Assembly (NCBI RefSeq): GCF_900116405.1
Contig: NZ_FPAQ01000012.1
Coordinates: 23,734-87,733 of the forward strand
Direction: 5' to 3'
Source: Halomonas saccharevitans
GTDB taxonomy: Bacteria; Pseudomonadota; Gammaproteobacteria; Pseudomonadales; Halomonadaceae
Length of the DNA stretch: 64,000 nucleotides
Positions 1 through 9,481 of the stretch are shown here, piece by piece. The notes under the pieces are model-generated. The model searched no databases. It was not told where the DNA came from and saw only the letters and a program-made list of their open reading frames with translations. The translations under genes and the position numbers were made by a program. Position 1 is the first letter of the stretch. Each line of letters starts with the position of its first letter.

Positions 1-590
1 CGCAAGATCAGGCTGAGGTTGTTGGCGGGCATCTCCACCACCCGCTCGAGGACGAGATCGCGCTCCGCGGCCGCCTCGGCGACCGTTGCCAGATCGCGGA
101 TGCCGAAGCGCGGGTCGCGCTGTCGCAGGTCGGCATCGAAGGCGGCGTTGCTGGGCGACGTATGGCGCCCCTCGCGCGTGAAGGGGCCATAGAGGAAGAG
201 CACGCCACCCGAGGGCAGTCGTTGCCCGGCGCAGTCGAGCAGCGCCTCGCCGACCGCCCAGGGCGCAATATGCAACAGATTGATCGCCACCATGGCATCA
301 AGCTGCTCCGCCGGGCAGAGCGTGGTCACGTCCAGCGCCAGGGGCGCGTGCAGGTTGGCCAGGCCCGAGTGCTCACGCCAGGCCTCGATCGAGCCGCGCG
401 CATGCGGGTTGGGGTCGCTGGGCTGCCAGGTCCAGCCCGGCATCGCGCCGGCGCAGTGAACGGCGTGCTCGCCGCTGCCGCTGGCCACCTCCAGCACCCG
501 CGCCCGGTCCGGCAGCACCGTCTTCAGCACCTCGAGGATCGGCTGGCGATTGCGCGCCGCGGCGGGGCTCTGGAGCCGCTCATCGCTCAT
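1..590 (-). CDS. DUF938 family SAM-dependent methyltransferase (partial)
   Basis: The reading frame starts at ATG 590-588 and runs off the left edge, so about 196 codons of the N-terminal part are present and the C-terminus is missing. The ATG follows AGGAGAA at an ideal distance. The N-terminal PILEVLKTVLPDRARVLEVA followed by SGSGEHAVH is a SAM-binding motif I region, and the following WQPSDPNPHARGSIEAW is typical of the DUF938 family. The later LLHIAPW and FLYGPFTREGRHTS segments also fit. Family members are predicted class I methyltransferases of unknown substrate. The gene lies 37 bases after the rluF stop on the same strand, so the two are probably co-transcribed, which could hint at RNA-related work, but that is only inference. 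Confidence 0.85.
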   Translation of the reverse strand, partial: MSDERLQSPAAARNRQPILEVLKTVLPDRARVLEVASGSGEHAVHCAGAMPGWTWQPSDPNPHARGSIEAWREHSGLANLHAPLALDVTTLCPAEQLDAMVAINLLHIAPWAVGEALLDCAGQRLPSGGVLFLYGPFTREGRHTSPSNAAFDADLRQRDPRFGIRDLATVAEAAAERDLVLERVVEMPANNLSLIL

Positions 591-627
591 GACGTTCTCC
601 TGATCGCGCGCTGGCGATTATCGATAG

Positions 628-1719
628 TTACTTCTTGCCCCGCGCCTTGCGCGCCGCGTTGCCGGGCTTCTGGCGCTGGCCGGTCGCGCGCGACGGCTGG
701 GCCTTGACCTTCCTGCCACCGGGCGCCGGCTTGCCCCCCTTGGCCTGACGGGGCGGCGCCTTGCCGGCGCCCTTGGCCGGACCACTGCCCTTGCCAGCAC
801 CGCTCCTGGCCGGCTTGGCGCCCTTGGCGGGTGCGCCCCGCTTGGCCGAGGCGCCGGCTTTGGCAGGCCCATCGCGCTTGGCGGAGGCACCGGCCTTGCC
901 AGGCGCACCGCGTTTAGCGCTCTTGCTCGGGGTCTTGGCCTGGGGCTTGCTCTTGGCCTTAGCCTTGGCCTTAGCCTTGGCCGGCGCCTGAGCCTGGGAA
1001 GATGAATGCTCGGTCTGGGCCAGAATCGTGGCCACCTCATCCTGCGTCAGGTCGCGCCAGTCCCCCAGCGCCAGGCCCTTGAGCGAGACGTTCATGATGC
1101 GGATGCGCTCGAGCTTGACCACCTCATAGCCGAACACCTCGCACATGCGCCGGATCTGGCGATTCAGCCCCTGTACCAGGGTGATGTTGAACACGAAGCG
1201 CGACTCCTTGACCACTCGGCACGGCTTGGTGGTCTCGCCGAGGATCCGCACGCCGCTGCCCATGCCGGCGATGAAGTCGTCGGTGATGGGCTTGTTGACG
1301 GTGACCAGGTACTCCTTCTCGTGATGGTTGCTCGCGCGCAGAATGCGGTTGACCAGGTCGCCGTTGTTGGTCAGGAAGATCAGGCCCTGGGAATCCTTGT
1401 CCAGGCGGCCGATCGGGAAGATGCGCGTGCCGTGCTTGACGAAGTCGACGATGTTGGCCTTCTCGCTGGACTCCGTGGTGCTGACGATGCCGACCGGCTT
1501 GTTGAGCGCGATGAACACCAGGTCCTCTTCCTCCATGGGCTCGATCACCTGGCCGTTGACCTTGACCACGCTGCCCGGGAAGACCTGGTCGCCGGTGGTG
1601 GCACGCCGGCCGTCGATGGTGACGTTGCCCTGCTCGATGTAGCGGTCCGCATCCCGCCGGGAGCACATCCCGCTCTCGCGAATGTACTTGTTGATGCGCT
1701 TCGAGAGGTCTTGGGCCAT
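628..1719 (-). CDS. rluF: 23S rRNA pseudouridine(2604) synthase RluF
   Basis: Isomerises uridine to pseudouridine in 23S rRNA (U2604 in E. coli). The 363-residue product has an S4 RNA-binding domain (about 1-60) and an RsuA/RluB/E/F catalytic domain with GRLDKDSQG and the catalytic aspartate at D107. The segments [27 protein letters not shown] and [10 protein letters not shown] track E. coli RluF almost residue for residue. I chose the ATG at 1719 because [13 protein letters not shown] aligns with the E. coli N-terminus; no strong ribosome site precedes it, and the frame stays open further upstream. After about residue 240 comes a roughly 120-residue Lys/Ala/Pro/Gly tail with repeats such as [11 protein letters not shown], much longer than in E. 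coli. The tail is probably disordered and RNA-binding. Confidence 0.93.
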   Translation of the reverse strand: MAQDLSKRINKYIRESGMCSRRDADRYIEQGNVTIDGRRATTGDQVFPGSVVKVNGQVIEPMEEEDLVFIALNKPVGIVSTTESSEKANIVDFVKHGTRIFPIGRLDKDSQGLIFLTNNGDLVNRILRASNHHEKEYLVTVNKPITDDFIAGMGSGVRILGETTKPCRVVKESRFVFNITLVQGLNRQIRRMCEVFGYEVVKLERIRIMNVSLKGLALGDWRDLTQDEVATILAQTEHSSSQAQAPAKAKAKAKAKSKPQAKTPSKSAKRGAPGKAGASAKRDGPAKAGASAKRGAPAKGAKPARSGAGKGSGPAKGAGKAPPRQAKGGKPAPGGRKVKAQPSRATGQRQKPGNAARKARGKK

Positions 1720-1747
1720 GGGATCACTACCGGGCTGCTGGAAGAAG

Positions 1748-1771
1748 GGAAAAGGCCGTGGAGGCACGGCC
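1748..1771 (-). terminator. Rho-independent terminator after ychJ
   Basis: On the minus strand GGCCGTG, a four-base loop CCTC and CACGGCC are followed by TTTTCCC. This is a 7-bp GC-rich stem with a short U run, placed about 80 bases after the ychJ stop and before the rluF start. It would separate ychJ from rluF transcription. Confidence 0.6.
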
Positions 1772-1853
1772 GCTCGACCGGGCAGTGTAAGGGCTGCCCC
1801 GCCCGGCGGCCAGTCGCGCCGCAGCGCAACGCCTGTCGTAAAGAGCGTCGCGT

Positions 1854-2321
1854 TCAACCCAGGCCGCAGCAGGCCTTGAACTTGCGCCCGCTGCCGCAGG
1901 GGCAGGCGTCGTTGCGGCCGGGCTTGAGACGCGTCACCGAGGGCTCGCCGTCGAGATAGCGCCAGCGTCCGTCTTCAAGCACGAAACGCGACGCCTCCAC
2001 CAGGACGCCCCAGCGCCGCCCTTCCTGGAAGGTGGCGCGAAAGTGCACCCGGCCGTGATCGCCCTGCTCGTCGTGGTCGAGGATCTCCAGGCGCCGCCAG
2101 CGGGTGGCGTCGTCGGCCGGCAGGCTCGCCGGGCGGCTGCTCGAATGCCAAGTCTCGCGCAGGTAGTCGGTGAGGTCGAGGGCGAAGGCGCTGTAGCGCG
2201 AGCGCATCAGCGCCTCGGGGCTCGGCGCCGCCTCGCCCTGGTGATAGCGGCCGCAGCACTCGCAAAGAGGCCGTTGGCTGCCGCAGGGGCAGGCCTGATC
2301 GGGGGGCGTGGCGGCGGTCAT
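1854..2321 (-). CDS. YchJ family SEC-C domain protein (UPF0225)
   Basis: A 155-residue protein with two cysteine-rich SEC-C type motifs: [14 protein letters not shown] at the N-terminus (about residues 10-23) and [14 protein letters not shown] at the extreme C-terminus. SEC-C motifs bind zinc and are known from the SecA tail. Between them is the NTF2-like YchJ core ([17 protein letters not shown] ... [17 protein letters not shown] ... [14 protein letters not shown]). The ATG at 2321 follows GGGAG at a good distance. The function of this family is unknown. It is divergent from the P-type ATPase gene and followed by its own terminator. Confidence 0.88.
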   Translation of the reverse strand: MTAATPPDQACPCGSQRPLCECCGRYHQGEAAPSPEALMRSRYSAFALDLTDYLRETWHSSSRPASLPADDATRWRRLEILDHDEQGDHGRVHFRATFQEGRRWGVLVEASRFVLEDGRWRYLDGEPSVTRLKPGRNDACPCGSGRKFKACCGLG

Positions 2322-2428
2322 GGCGGGTCTCCCAAAAAAGTCGCCATTGTGCCATCTCGCGAGACGCGGTTCCCGCCCCCGCGCGTCCCATGAACCATGA
2401 CCTGGATTACCGCACTGCAGCATAGAGT

Positions 2429-2452
2429 GTGGTACACCTGTCAGGGTACCAC
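2429..2452. promoter_or_regulatory. Dyad operator candidate before the P-type ATPase
   Basis: GTGGTAC (2429-2435), ten bases, then GTACCAC (2446-2452) form a perfect 7-bp inverted repeat. It ends 26 bases before the ATPase start codon and sits in the 157-base divergent region shared with ychJ. Its size and place suggest a repressor or metal-regulator site. The binding protein is not identifiable from the window. Confidence 0.4.
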
Positions 2453-2478
2453 CCTCACGCGACGCAAGGAGGACAGGG

Positions 2479-5301
2479 ATGACCCGCCACGCACCCGCCC
2501 ACGACCGCCACTGGCATGCCCTATCGCCCGAGGAGGCGCTGGCGGAGCTCGACGCCGCCCAGGATGGGCTCTCGGAAGACGACGCCCGCGAGCGCCTGGC
2601 GCAACACGGGCCAAACCGGCTCCAGCAAGGCCAGGGACGGCCCGCCTGGCGGCGCCTGCTGGCCCAGTTCAACAACCTGCTGATGCTGATCCTGCTGGTC
2701 GCCGCGGTGGCGAGCCTGGGGCTTGGCCATGCACTGGACGCCGTCGCCATCGCCGGGGTGGTGCTGATCATCGCGCTGATCGGCTTCTTCCAGGAGGGCA
2801 AGGCCGAGCAGGCGCTGGACAGCATCCGCAACATGCTCTCGCCGCGCGCCCAGGTGCTGCGCGACGGCCGACGCCATGAGGTCGATGCCGAAGCGCTGGT
2901 GCCCGGCGACGTCGTGCTGCTGGAGAGCGGCGACCGGGTGCCCGCCGACCTGCGCCTGCTCGAGGCCAAGCGGCTGCGCGACGAGGAGGCGGCGCTGACC
3001 GGGGAGTCCACCCCGGTGGACAAGGCGATCGGCGCGGTGGACGCCCAGAGCGAGCTGGCCGAGCGCAGCTCGATGGCCTATGCCGGCACCCTGGTGGTCC
3101 AGGGCAGTGCCCAGGGGCTAGTGGTGGCGACCGGCGAGCGCACCGAGATCGGGCGCATCTCCGAGCTGCTGCGCGGGGTCGAGACGCTGAGGACGCCACT
3201 GCTGCGCCAGCTCGACCGGGCCGGGCGCGTGCTGGCGCTGATCATCACGGTGATGGCGATGCTGACAGCGGCCTTCGGGGTGCTGGTGCATGACGAGCCC
3301 CTCGGCGACATGTTCATGGCCGCGGTGGGGCTGGCCGTGGCCGCCATCCCCGAGGGCATGCCGGCGATCGTCACCATCGGCCTGGCGCTCGGCGTGCAGG
3401 CCATGGCGCGACAGAACGCCATCATCCGCCGCCTGCCCGCGGTGGAGACCCTGGGCTCGATCTCCACCATCTTCTCCGACAAGACCGGCACCCTGACCCG
3501 CAACGAGATGACCGCCCGGGCGATCCGCCTGCCCGAGGGCGAGTTCCGCCTAGAGGGGACCGGCTTCGCCCCCGAGGGCGCGTTCCACCGGGTGTGCGAC
3601 GGCGAGGCGCTCGATGCCCCCCTCGGCCTCGACGACGCCCCGGCGCTGCGCCACTTCCTCAAGGTCGGCGTGCTGTGCAACGACGCCGAGCTCGCCCGGG
3701 ACGAGGGCCGTTGGCGCATCCACGGCGACCCCACCGAGGGCGCGCTGGTGGTGGCCGCCGCCAAGGCCGGCCTCGAGGCCCGCGAACTGCGCGGCCATCA
3801 CGCCCGCCATGACGCCATCCCCTTCGAGTCCGAGCGCCAGTACATGGCCACCCTCCACGAAATGGACGGCGAGCCGTGGCTGCTGGTCAAAGGCGCCCCG
3901 GACCGCCTGCTGGAGCGCTGCCAGCGGGTGCGCAGCGCGGCCGGGGACGTCGCGCTGGACCCCGCCGAGTGGCAGGCGCATCTCCACGCGCTGTCGGCCC
4001 AGGGACTTCGCGTGCTGGCCCTGGCCGAGAAGCGGGCCGAGGGCGTCAACGAGCTGGCCGACGAACATGCCGAGGACGGCCTGGTGCTGCTGGGGCTGGT
4101 GGGGCTGCAGGACCCGCCCCGGGACGAGGCCGTGGCCGCGGTGAAGGACTGTCTCGCCGCCGGCATCCGCCCGGTGATGGTGACCGGCGATCATGCCGTC
4201 ACCGCCCAGGCCATCGCCCGCCAGCTCGGCTTCCTGCACACCGAGCGGGCGATCTCCGGGCGGGAGATCGAGGCGATGTCCGACGCCGAGCTCGAGGAGG
4301 TCATCCTCGATGTCGACGTCTATGCACGCGCCTCCCCCGAACACAAGTTGCGCCTGGTCACCGCCATGCAGGCCCGGGGCGGCGTTTGCGCCATGACCGG
4401 CGACGGCGTCAACGACGGCCCGGCGCTCAAGCGCGCCGACGTGGGCGTGGCCATGGGCATCCAGGGCACCGAGGCGGCCAAGGAGGCCGCCGAGATGGTG
4501 CTGGCCGACGACAACTTCGCCACCATCGTCGGCGCCATCCGCGAGGGCCGTAAGGTCTACGACAACATCCGCAAGACCATCACCTTCCTGCTGCCCACCA
4601 ACGGCGCCCAGGGCCTGGCCATCCTGATCGCCGTACTGGCCGGTAGCGTGCTGCCGGTTACCCCGCTGCAGGCGCTGTGGGTAAATATGGTGGTCGCGGT
4701 GACCCTCGGCCTCGCCCTGGCCTTCGAGTCCGGCGAGCGCGACCTGATGCGCCGGCGCCCCCGCGACCCGAGCGCCCCGCTGCTCGACCTCTTCCTGCTG
4801 TGGCGGGTGGTGTTCGTCTCGGTGCTGCTGCTGCTCGGGGTGTTCGGGATCTTCTCATGGCTCTTCAACGGCCAGGGCACGAGCCTCGAGCTGGCCCGCG
4901 CCGCGGCCGTCAACATGCTGATCACCGGCTGCGCGGCCTACCTGATCAACAGCCGCTTCATGCACCGCAGCAGCCTCTCCCTCCAGGGGCTCTTCGGCAG
5001 CCGCCCGGTGTGGATCGCCATCGCCCTGGTGATGGTCCTGCAGCTCGGCTGGACCTACCTGCCGATCATGCAGCGGATATTCGGCAGCGCCGCCCTGGGG
5101 CTCGACCACTGGCTGGCGATCCTCGCCGTCGCCGTGGCGATCTTCCTTTCGGTGGAGCTGGAGAAGGGGGCGCGGCGCCGCCTGCATCGCCGGCGTGGCG
5201 AGCGCAAGGCCTTTGATGATCGCGGTCATCCGGGCGACGAAACAGCTCGCATAGACGAACAGAAAGACGAACGAAAAGACGAGCACGCCGAGGCACGCTG
5301 A
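2479..5301 (+). CDS. Cation-transporting P-type ATPase (P2-type)
   Basis: A 940-residue inner-membrane pump with all P-type ATPase landmarks: an N-terminal cation ATPase domain (LSPEEALAELDAAQDGLSED), the actuator loop with LTGESTPVDK, the phosphorylation motif DKTGTLT with catalytic D334, the nucleotide-binding domain with KGAPDRLL, and the hinge motifs TGDHAVTAQAIA and MTGDGVNDGPALKRADVG. The PEGMP motif in the fourth membrane helix and the C-terminal cation ATPase helices fit the P2 group (Ca2+, Na+ or K+ type), but the ion cannot be fixed from sequence. The ATG at 2479 has an AAGGAGGACAG ribosome site. The last 30 residues are a charged tail rich in DEQK/DERK/DEH repeats. A dyad lies just upstream. 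Confidence 0.92.
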   Translation: MTRHAPAHDRHWHALSPEEALAELDAAQDGLSEDDARERLAQHGPNRLQQGQGRPAWRRLLAQFNNLLMLILLVAAVASLGLGHALDAVAIAGVVLIIALIGFFQEGKAEQALDSIRNMLSPRAQVLRDGRRHEVDAEALVPGDVVLLESGDRVPADLRLLEAKRLRDEEAALTGESTPVDKAIGAVDAQSELAERSSMAYAGTLVVQGSAQGLVVATGERTEIGRISELLRGVETLRTPLLRQLDRAGRVLALIITVMAMLTAAFGVLVHDEPLGDMFMAAVGLAVAAIPEGMPAIVTIGLALGVQAMARQNAIIRRLPAVETLGSISTIFSDKTGTLTRNEMTARAIRLPEGEFRLEGTGFAPEGAFHRVCDGEALDAPLGLDDAPALRHFLKVGVLCNDAELARDEGRWRIHGDPTEGALVVAAAKAGLEARELRGHHARHDAIPFESERQYMATLHEMDGEPWLLVKGAPDRLLERCQRVRSAAGDVALDPAEWQAHLHALSAQGLRVLALAEKRAEGVNELADEHAEDGLVLLGLVGLQDPPRDEAVAAVKDCLAAGIRPVMVTGDHAVTAQAIARQLGFLHTERAISGREIEAMSDAELEEVILDVDVYARASPEHKLRLVTAMQARGGVCAMTGDGVNDGPALKRADVGVAMGIQGTEAAKEAAEMVLADDNFATIVGAIREGRKVYDNIRKTITFLLPTNGAQGLAILIAVLAGSVLPVTPLQALWVNMVVAVTLGLALAFESGERDLMRRRPRDPSAPLLDLFLLWRVVFVSVLLLLGVFGIFSWLFNGQGTSLELARAAAVNMLITGCAAYLINSRFMHRSSLSLQGLFGSRPVWIAIALVMVLQLGWTYLPIMQRIFGSAALGLDHWLAILAVAVAIFLSVELEKGARRRLHRRRGERKAFDDRGHPGDETARIDEQKDERKDEHAEAR

Positions 5302-5305
5302 GGCA

Positions 5306-5362
5306 CTTGCGCCGGGCTCAGTCGCTTGCGTCGGGCTCAGTCGCTTGCACCGGGCTCAGCCG
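5306..5362. repeat. Three 19-bp tandem repeats
   Basis: Three head-to-tail copies: CTTGCGCCGGGCTCAGTCG at 5306-5324, CTTGCGTCGGGCTCAGTCG at 5325-5343 and CTTGCACCGGGCTCAGCCG at 5344-5362. They fill the gap between the converging ATPase and hrpB genes. The third copy contains the hrpB stop codon (5356-5358), so the array appears to have expanded from the end of hrpB. Confidence 0.85.
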
Positions 5363-7893
5363 CGCCGCTTGGTGCGGGCGGTCGCCTCGGCGGCCAGCGG
5401 ATCCTCGGGCCAGGGGTGCTTGGGGTAGCGACCGCGCATCTCGCGACGCACCTCCGGGTAGCCGTTGGCCCAGAAGCTTGCGAGATCGGCGGTGACCTGC
5501 AGCGGCCTACGCGCCGGCGAGAGCAGGTGCAGGAGCACCGGCTCGCGGCCGTCGGCCACGCGCGGCGAGCCCTGCCAGCCGAAGCACTCCTGCAGCTTGA
5601 CCGCCAGCACCGGCGGCTTGCCCGCAAGGCACGGCGTGTAGTCCAGCCGATGACTCGCGCCGCTGGGCACTGCCAGGCGCGGCGGCGCCAGTGCCTCGAG
5701 GCGCGCGCGCAGCGGCCAGGCCAGCGAATCGGTGAGGATGCGCGCCAGCGGCAGCTTCTCCACCGCCTCGAGGCGGCTCACGCCGTCGAGATAGGGCCCT
5801 AGCCACGTCTCCAGGGTCTCGAGCAGGGCCGACATCGACCAGTCCGGCCACGCCTCTTCCCCTTCTCTGCCACCGTCATCGCCCTCGTCGCGATTCAGCG
5901 TGCGGCGCAGCAGCGCCACCCGACCGCGCAGCTGTTCGGCCTCGTCACCAAAAGGCAGCCGCTCGCGGCGGCGCAGGGCCGCCAGCAGCGCGGCGCGCAC
6001 CGCTTCCGGCGGCAGGCGGTGAAGCGGCCGAAGCTCGAGCACCACCGCATCGAGCCCCCTCACCTGCTCGCCGAGCATCCGGCCCTGGGCGTCGGACCAC
6101 TCGAGGCTGGCCCGCCACTCGCGGGTCTGCGGATAGAGCGCCTCGAGGCGCTCTATCGCCAGCGCCACGGCGCGGAAGATGCGCGCCCCGCTCGCCTCGC
6201 CATCGAGCTCGGCGGCCACCAGCAGGGGGGCATGGGCCAGCGGATGCGCCTCGGGCAGGGTCGCCAGCGTGCCGCCCGCCAGGCGAAAGCGCCCGGGCTC
6301 GAGGCGCTGCCCGATGCGCTCCGGGTAGGCCAGCGCCAAGAGTTCACCGAGCGGCGCCAGGTCGACCCTCCTCCCTTCGCCGAGCTCAGCGCCGGCGATG
6401 CGCGCCAGGCGCCGGGCCTCCTGATGCCACTGGCGATGCTCCTTGGGGGCGGCCAGCCGAGCGGCCAGCGCCCGCTCCAGATCGCGCTCCTGATCGAGGT
6501 CGCGCCCCTCCAGGGCGGCCACCAGGGCACAGGCCAGCGGCCGTGCGTCGAGCTCGGCCGAGCGCTCCAGCATCACCGCCAGGCGCGGATGGGTCGGCCA
6601 GCGCACGCAGGCGCGGCCCAGGGCGCTGAGGTGACAGGCGGCGTCCAGCACGCCGAGGCGCGTCAGCAGCGCACGTCCAGCCGCCAGGGCCCCGGCCGGC
6701 GGCGGCGTCACCCAGGAGAGCTCGCCCGGCTCGGTGATGCCCCAGCGGGCCAGCTCGAAGGCCAGCGGCGACAGGTCCGCCTGGCGGATCTCCGGCTCGC
6801 CGTGGGGGATCAGCGGCTGCTCCTCGGCCCACAGCCGCACGCAGCGCCCCGGCCCCTGGCGGCCGGCGCGGCCTCGGCGCTGGTCGGCGCTGGCTCGATT
6901 GACGCGGCGCGTCTCCAGCCGGGTCAGCCCGGTGCGCGGCTGGAAGACCGGCACCCGCTCCTGGCCAGCGTCGACCACCAGGCGCACGCCGTCCACCGTG
7001 ACGCTCGACTCGGCGATGGCGGTGGCCAGCACCACCCGCCGGCGCCCCTCGGGATCGGGGCGCAGCGCGCGCCGCTGGGCCTCCAGCGGCAGGCGGCCGT
7101 GCAGCTCCATGACGGCAAGTTCAGGCGCGCGGGCCGTGAGTTCACGGGCCAGGCGGCGAATCTCGCCCACCCCGGGCAGGATCACCAGGGCGTCGCCCGT
7201 CCCGTCGTCATTCGCGGTCCTCTCGGTGAGCGCCTCGTCCAGTGACTCGAGGACCGCGGCGGCCTGCTGGCGGGCAGTATCCTCGCGCGGGCGCAGGGAA
7301 CGATGGCGGGTCTCGACGGGGAAGCTGCGCCCCGGGCAGTCGATCACCGGCGTGGCCTCACCGAGCACTCCCAGCAGGGCGTCGACATCCAGGGTCGCCG
7401 ACATCACCAGCAGGCGCAGGTCGTCGCGCAGACCCTGCTGGGCATCGAGGGTCAGGGCGAGCCCCAGGTCGGCCTCCAGGCTGCGCTCGTGGAACTCGTC
7501 GAAGATCACGCCCGAGACCCCGTCGAGCATGGGATCCTCCTGGAGCATCCGGGTCAGCACGCCCTGGGTGACCACCTCGAGGCGGGTGGTCGGCCCCACC
7601 CGGCTCTCGCCGCGCATGCGATAGCCCACCGTCTCGCCGACCCGTTCGCCCAGCGACTCGGCCATGAAGCCGGCCGCCAGCCGCGCCGCCACCCGCCGCG
7701 GCTCCAGCAGCAACAGCCGCCCGTCACGGCACCAGTCGGCGTCGAGCAGCGCCAGAGGCACCCGGGTGGTCTTGCCGGCGCCGGGCTCGGCGACCAGCAG
7801 CGCCCGCGAATGGGCGGCCAGGGCGGCCTGGATCTCGTCCAGCCGCGCCTCGATGGGCAGGGCGGCCGGGGAAGGGTCGTCAACGCGGTTCAT
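5356..7893 (-). CDS. hrpB: ATP-dependent helicase HrpB
   Basis: An 845-residue DExH-box helicase of the HrpA/HrpB family. Walker A is AEPGAGKTT (residues 35-43) and the Walker B box is DEFH (132-135) in IFDEFHERSLEADLGLAL. SATLDVD is motif III, and RRGRAGRQGPGRCVRLW is motif VI. The HA2 and HrpB C-terminal domains follow (HPRLAVML, and PCLAGKPPVLAVKLQECFGW near the end). Length matches the family. It is a putative RNA helicase of poorly defined role. Start at ATG 7893; the preceding bases are a short direct repeat with no good ribosome site, so expression may be weak or the start may differ. Confidence 0.93.
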   Translation of the reverse strand: MNRVDDPSPAALPIEARLDEIQAALAAHSRALLVAEPGAGKTTRVPLALLDADWCRDGRLLLLEPRRVAARLAAGFMAESLGERVGETVGYRMRGESRVGPTTRLEVVTQGVLTRMLQEDPMLDGVSGVIFDEFHERSLEADLGLALTLDAQQGLRDDLRLLVMSATLDVDALLGVLGEATPVIDCPGRSFPVETRHRSLRPREDTARQQAAAVLESLDEALTERTANDDGTGDALVILPGVGEIRRLARELTARAPELAVMELHGRLPLEAQRRALRPDPEGRRRVVLATAIAESSVTVDGVRLVVDAGQERVPVFQPRTGLTRLETRRVNRASADQRRGRAGRQGPGRCVRLWAEEQPLIPHGEPEIRQADLSPLAFELARWGITEPGELSWVTPPPAGALAAGRALLTRLGVLDAACHLSALGRACVRWPTHPRLAVMLERSAELDARPLACALVAALEGRDLDQERDLERALAARLAAPKEHRQWHQEARRLARIAGAELGEGRRVDLAPLGELLALAYPERIGQRLEPGRFRLAGGTLATLPEAHPLAHAPLLVAAELDGEASGARIFRAVALAIERLEALYPQTREWRASLEWSDAQGRMLGEQVRGLDAVVLELRPLHRLPPEAVRAALLAALRRRERLPFGDEAEQLRGRVALLRRTLNRDEGDDGGREGEEAWPDWSMSALLETLETWLGPYLDGVSRLEAVEKLPLARILTDSLAWPLRARLEALAPPRLAVPSGASHRLDYTPCLAGKPPVLAVKLQECFGWQGSPRVADGREPVLLHLLSPARRPLQVTADLASFWANGYPEVRREMRGRYPKHPWPEDPLAAEATARTKRRG

Positions 7894-7928
7894 TCGTTCA
7901 CTCTGGTTGGTTCGTTCACTTTGGTCCT
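7893..7928. repeat. 18-bp direct repeat at the hrpB start
   Basis: TTCGTTCACTCTGGTTGG (7893-7910) is followed by TTCGTTCACTTTGGTCCT (7911-7928), identical at 15 of 18 positions. The repeat occupies the leader of hrpB where a ribosome site would be expected. Confidence 0.7.
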
Positions 7929-8040
7929 GCGCCCAGGCCCCGGGGCCTCTGGCCTCACGCGGGGCAGGCGTCGTTGAAAGTCGATTCGTACGGCCGGCTT
8001 GCCGGCGAAGACGTCCGGCACTAGCCTTGCTCCTCGCAAC

Positions 8041-8056
8041 TTGACCGATAGGTCAG
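8041..8056. promoter_or_regulatory. RutR-type operator before the purine permease
   Basis: TTGACCGATAGGTCAG contains the inverted repeat TGACC-N4-GGTCA. The E. coli RutR consensus is TTGACCANNTGGTCAA; this site matches 11 of its 14 fixed positions. It lies 48 bases before the chosen permease ATG. A second, better copy of the same dyad is upstream of xdhA (10472-10487), and a RutR-like regulator is encoded between the two. Confidence 0.6.
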
Positions 8057-8104
8057 GAAGTGTCAGCTTCGAGTTCCCCGACCACAACAACAATAGGTTT
8101 CGGT

Positions 8105-9481
8105 ATGCAACAGACCTCCACGACCCGCGCCGATGGGCGCTCTCGCTCGCCCTCATCCCCAAGCGACGGGCTACCGCTGCTCGACCGCTGGTTTGGCGTC
8201 AGCCGCCGCGGCTCGACGCTGAAGACCGAGATCCTGGCCGGGATCGCCACCTTCCTGGCCGGTATGTACATCATCGTGGTCAACCCGGCCGTGCTTTCGG
8301 ACGCCGGCATTCCCTTCACCGCCGCCCTCTCGGCCACGGTACTGATCAGCTTCATGAGCAGTCTGGCCATGGGGCTCTATGCCCGGAATCCCATCCTGGT
8401 GGCGCCGGGCATGGGCATGAACGCGCTGTTCACCTACACCCTGGTGCTGGGCGCCGGCCTGACCTGGCAGGTCGCGCTGGGCTGCGTCTTCTGGTCCGGG
8501 GTGATGTTCGCCGTGCTGGCAATGTTCAACGTGCGCAGCGCGATCATCGAGGCCATCCCACTGTCGCTGCGCTACGCCATCACCTGCGGCATCGGGCTCT
8601 TCATCACCTTCATCGGCCTGCAGAACGCTGGCTTCATCGTCGGCAGCGACGCCACCCTGGTCACCTTGGGCAACATGGATGCGAGCCTCGCGACCTTCTT
8701 CTTCGGCCTGGTGGCCACCGGGGTATTCGTGATCCTGCGCTTCAACGGCGCCCTGATCATGGGCATCGCTCTGACCACCCTGCTGGCAGTCCCCATGGGC
8801 CGGCTGTGGGGCGACGAGGTGATGGTGGCCTGGAACGGCCTGGCCGCCTGGCCCGACTTCAGCGCCGTGATGCAGGTCGACATCCTCGGTGCACTGAAGG
8901 TGGCCTACCTGCCGTTCATCTTCGTGATGCTGTTCACCAACTTCTTCGATGCGCTCTCCTGCTTCATGGCGCTATCGGAGTCGGCGGATCTGAAGGACAA
9001 GGACGGCAACCCGCGCAACCTCGAGCGTTCGATGACGGTGGATGCCTTCGCCTCGATGATCGCCGCGCCGCTCGGCACCAGCGCCGCCCAGACCTTCATC
9101 GAATCCGGCGCCGGCGTGGCCCAGGGCGGACGCACCGGCCTGGTGGCCGTGGTCATCGCCCTGCTCTTCCTGCCCTTCCTGTTCCTGTCGCCGCTGCTGT
9201 CGCTGGTGCCCGGCATCGCCACCGCCCCGGCCCTGGTGCTGGTGGGGCTGTTCATGATGGCGCCCATTGCCAAGATCGACTGGAACCATTTCGATCAGGC
9301 CCTGCCGGCCTTCTTGGCCATCATCCTGATGCCGCTGACCTACTCGATCACCCTGGGCATCGCCTTCGGCTTCATGAGCTTCGTGCTGATCAAGGCCCTC
9401 ACCGGACGGATCGGCGAGATCAAGCCGGCGATGTGGGTCTCCGCGGCCCTCTCGGTGCTGATGCTGCTCACCGCCCAGTGA
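8105..9481 (+). CDS. NCS2 family purine permease (AzgA/COG2252 type)
   Basis: A 458-residue polytopic inner-membrane transporter. The family imports adenine, guanine or hypoxanthine by proton symport. Diagnostic stretches are LAGIATFLAGMYIIVVNP, the APGMGMNALFTYTLVLG loop, and APLGTSAAQTFIESGAGVAQ followed by GGRTGL. These belong to the AzgA-like branch rather than the UraA/UapA branch. The ATG at 8105 has AGG seven bases upstream; an in-frame GTG at 8060 would put the start inside the RutR-type box, so I reject it. Neighbouring rutR-like, xdhABC and guaD genes make a purine substrate very likely. Confidence 0.88.
   Translation: MQQTSTTRADGRSRSPSSPSDGLPLLDRWFGVSRRGSTLKTEILAGIATFLAGMYIIVVNPAVLSDAGIPFTAALSATVLISFMSSLAMGLYARNPILVAPGMGMNALFTYTLVLGAGLTWQVALGCVFWSGVMFAVLAMFNVRSAIIEAIPLSLRYAITCGIGLFITFIGLQNAGFIVGSDATLVTLGNMDASLATFFFGLVATGVFVILRFNGALIMGIALTTLLAVPMGRLWGDEVMVAWNGLAAWPDFSAVMQVDILGALKVAYLPFIFVMLFTNFFDALSCFMALSESADLKDKDGNPRNLERSMTVDAFASMIAAPLGTSAAQTFIESGAGVAQGGRTGLVAVVIALLFLPFLFLSPLLSLVPGIATAPALVLVGLFMMAPIAKIDWNHFDQALPAFLAIILMPLTYSITLGIAFGFMSFVLIKALTGRIGEIKPAMWVSAALSVLMLLTAQ

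Noticed and set aside
1006..1959. A 317-codon plus-strand frame over rluF and ychJ
   Set aside because: Shadow frame of two well-conserved minus-strand genes.
8060..8104. N-terminal extension of the purine permease from GTG 8060
   Set aside because: It would start at the edge of the RutR-type box with no room for a ribosome site, and the added residues are Ser/Thr-rich and not conserved in the family.
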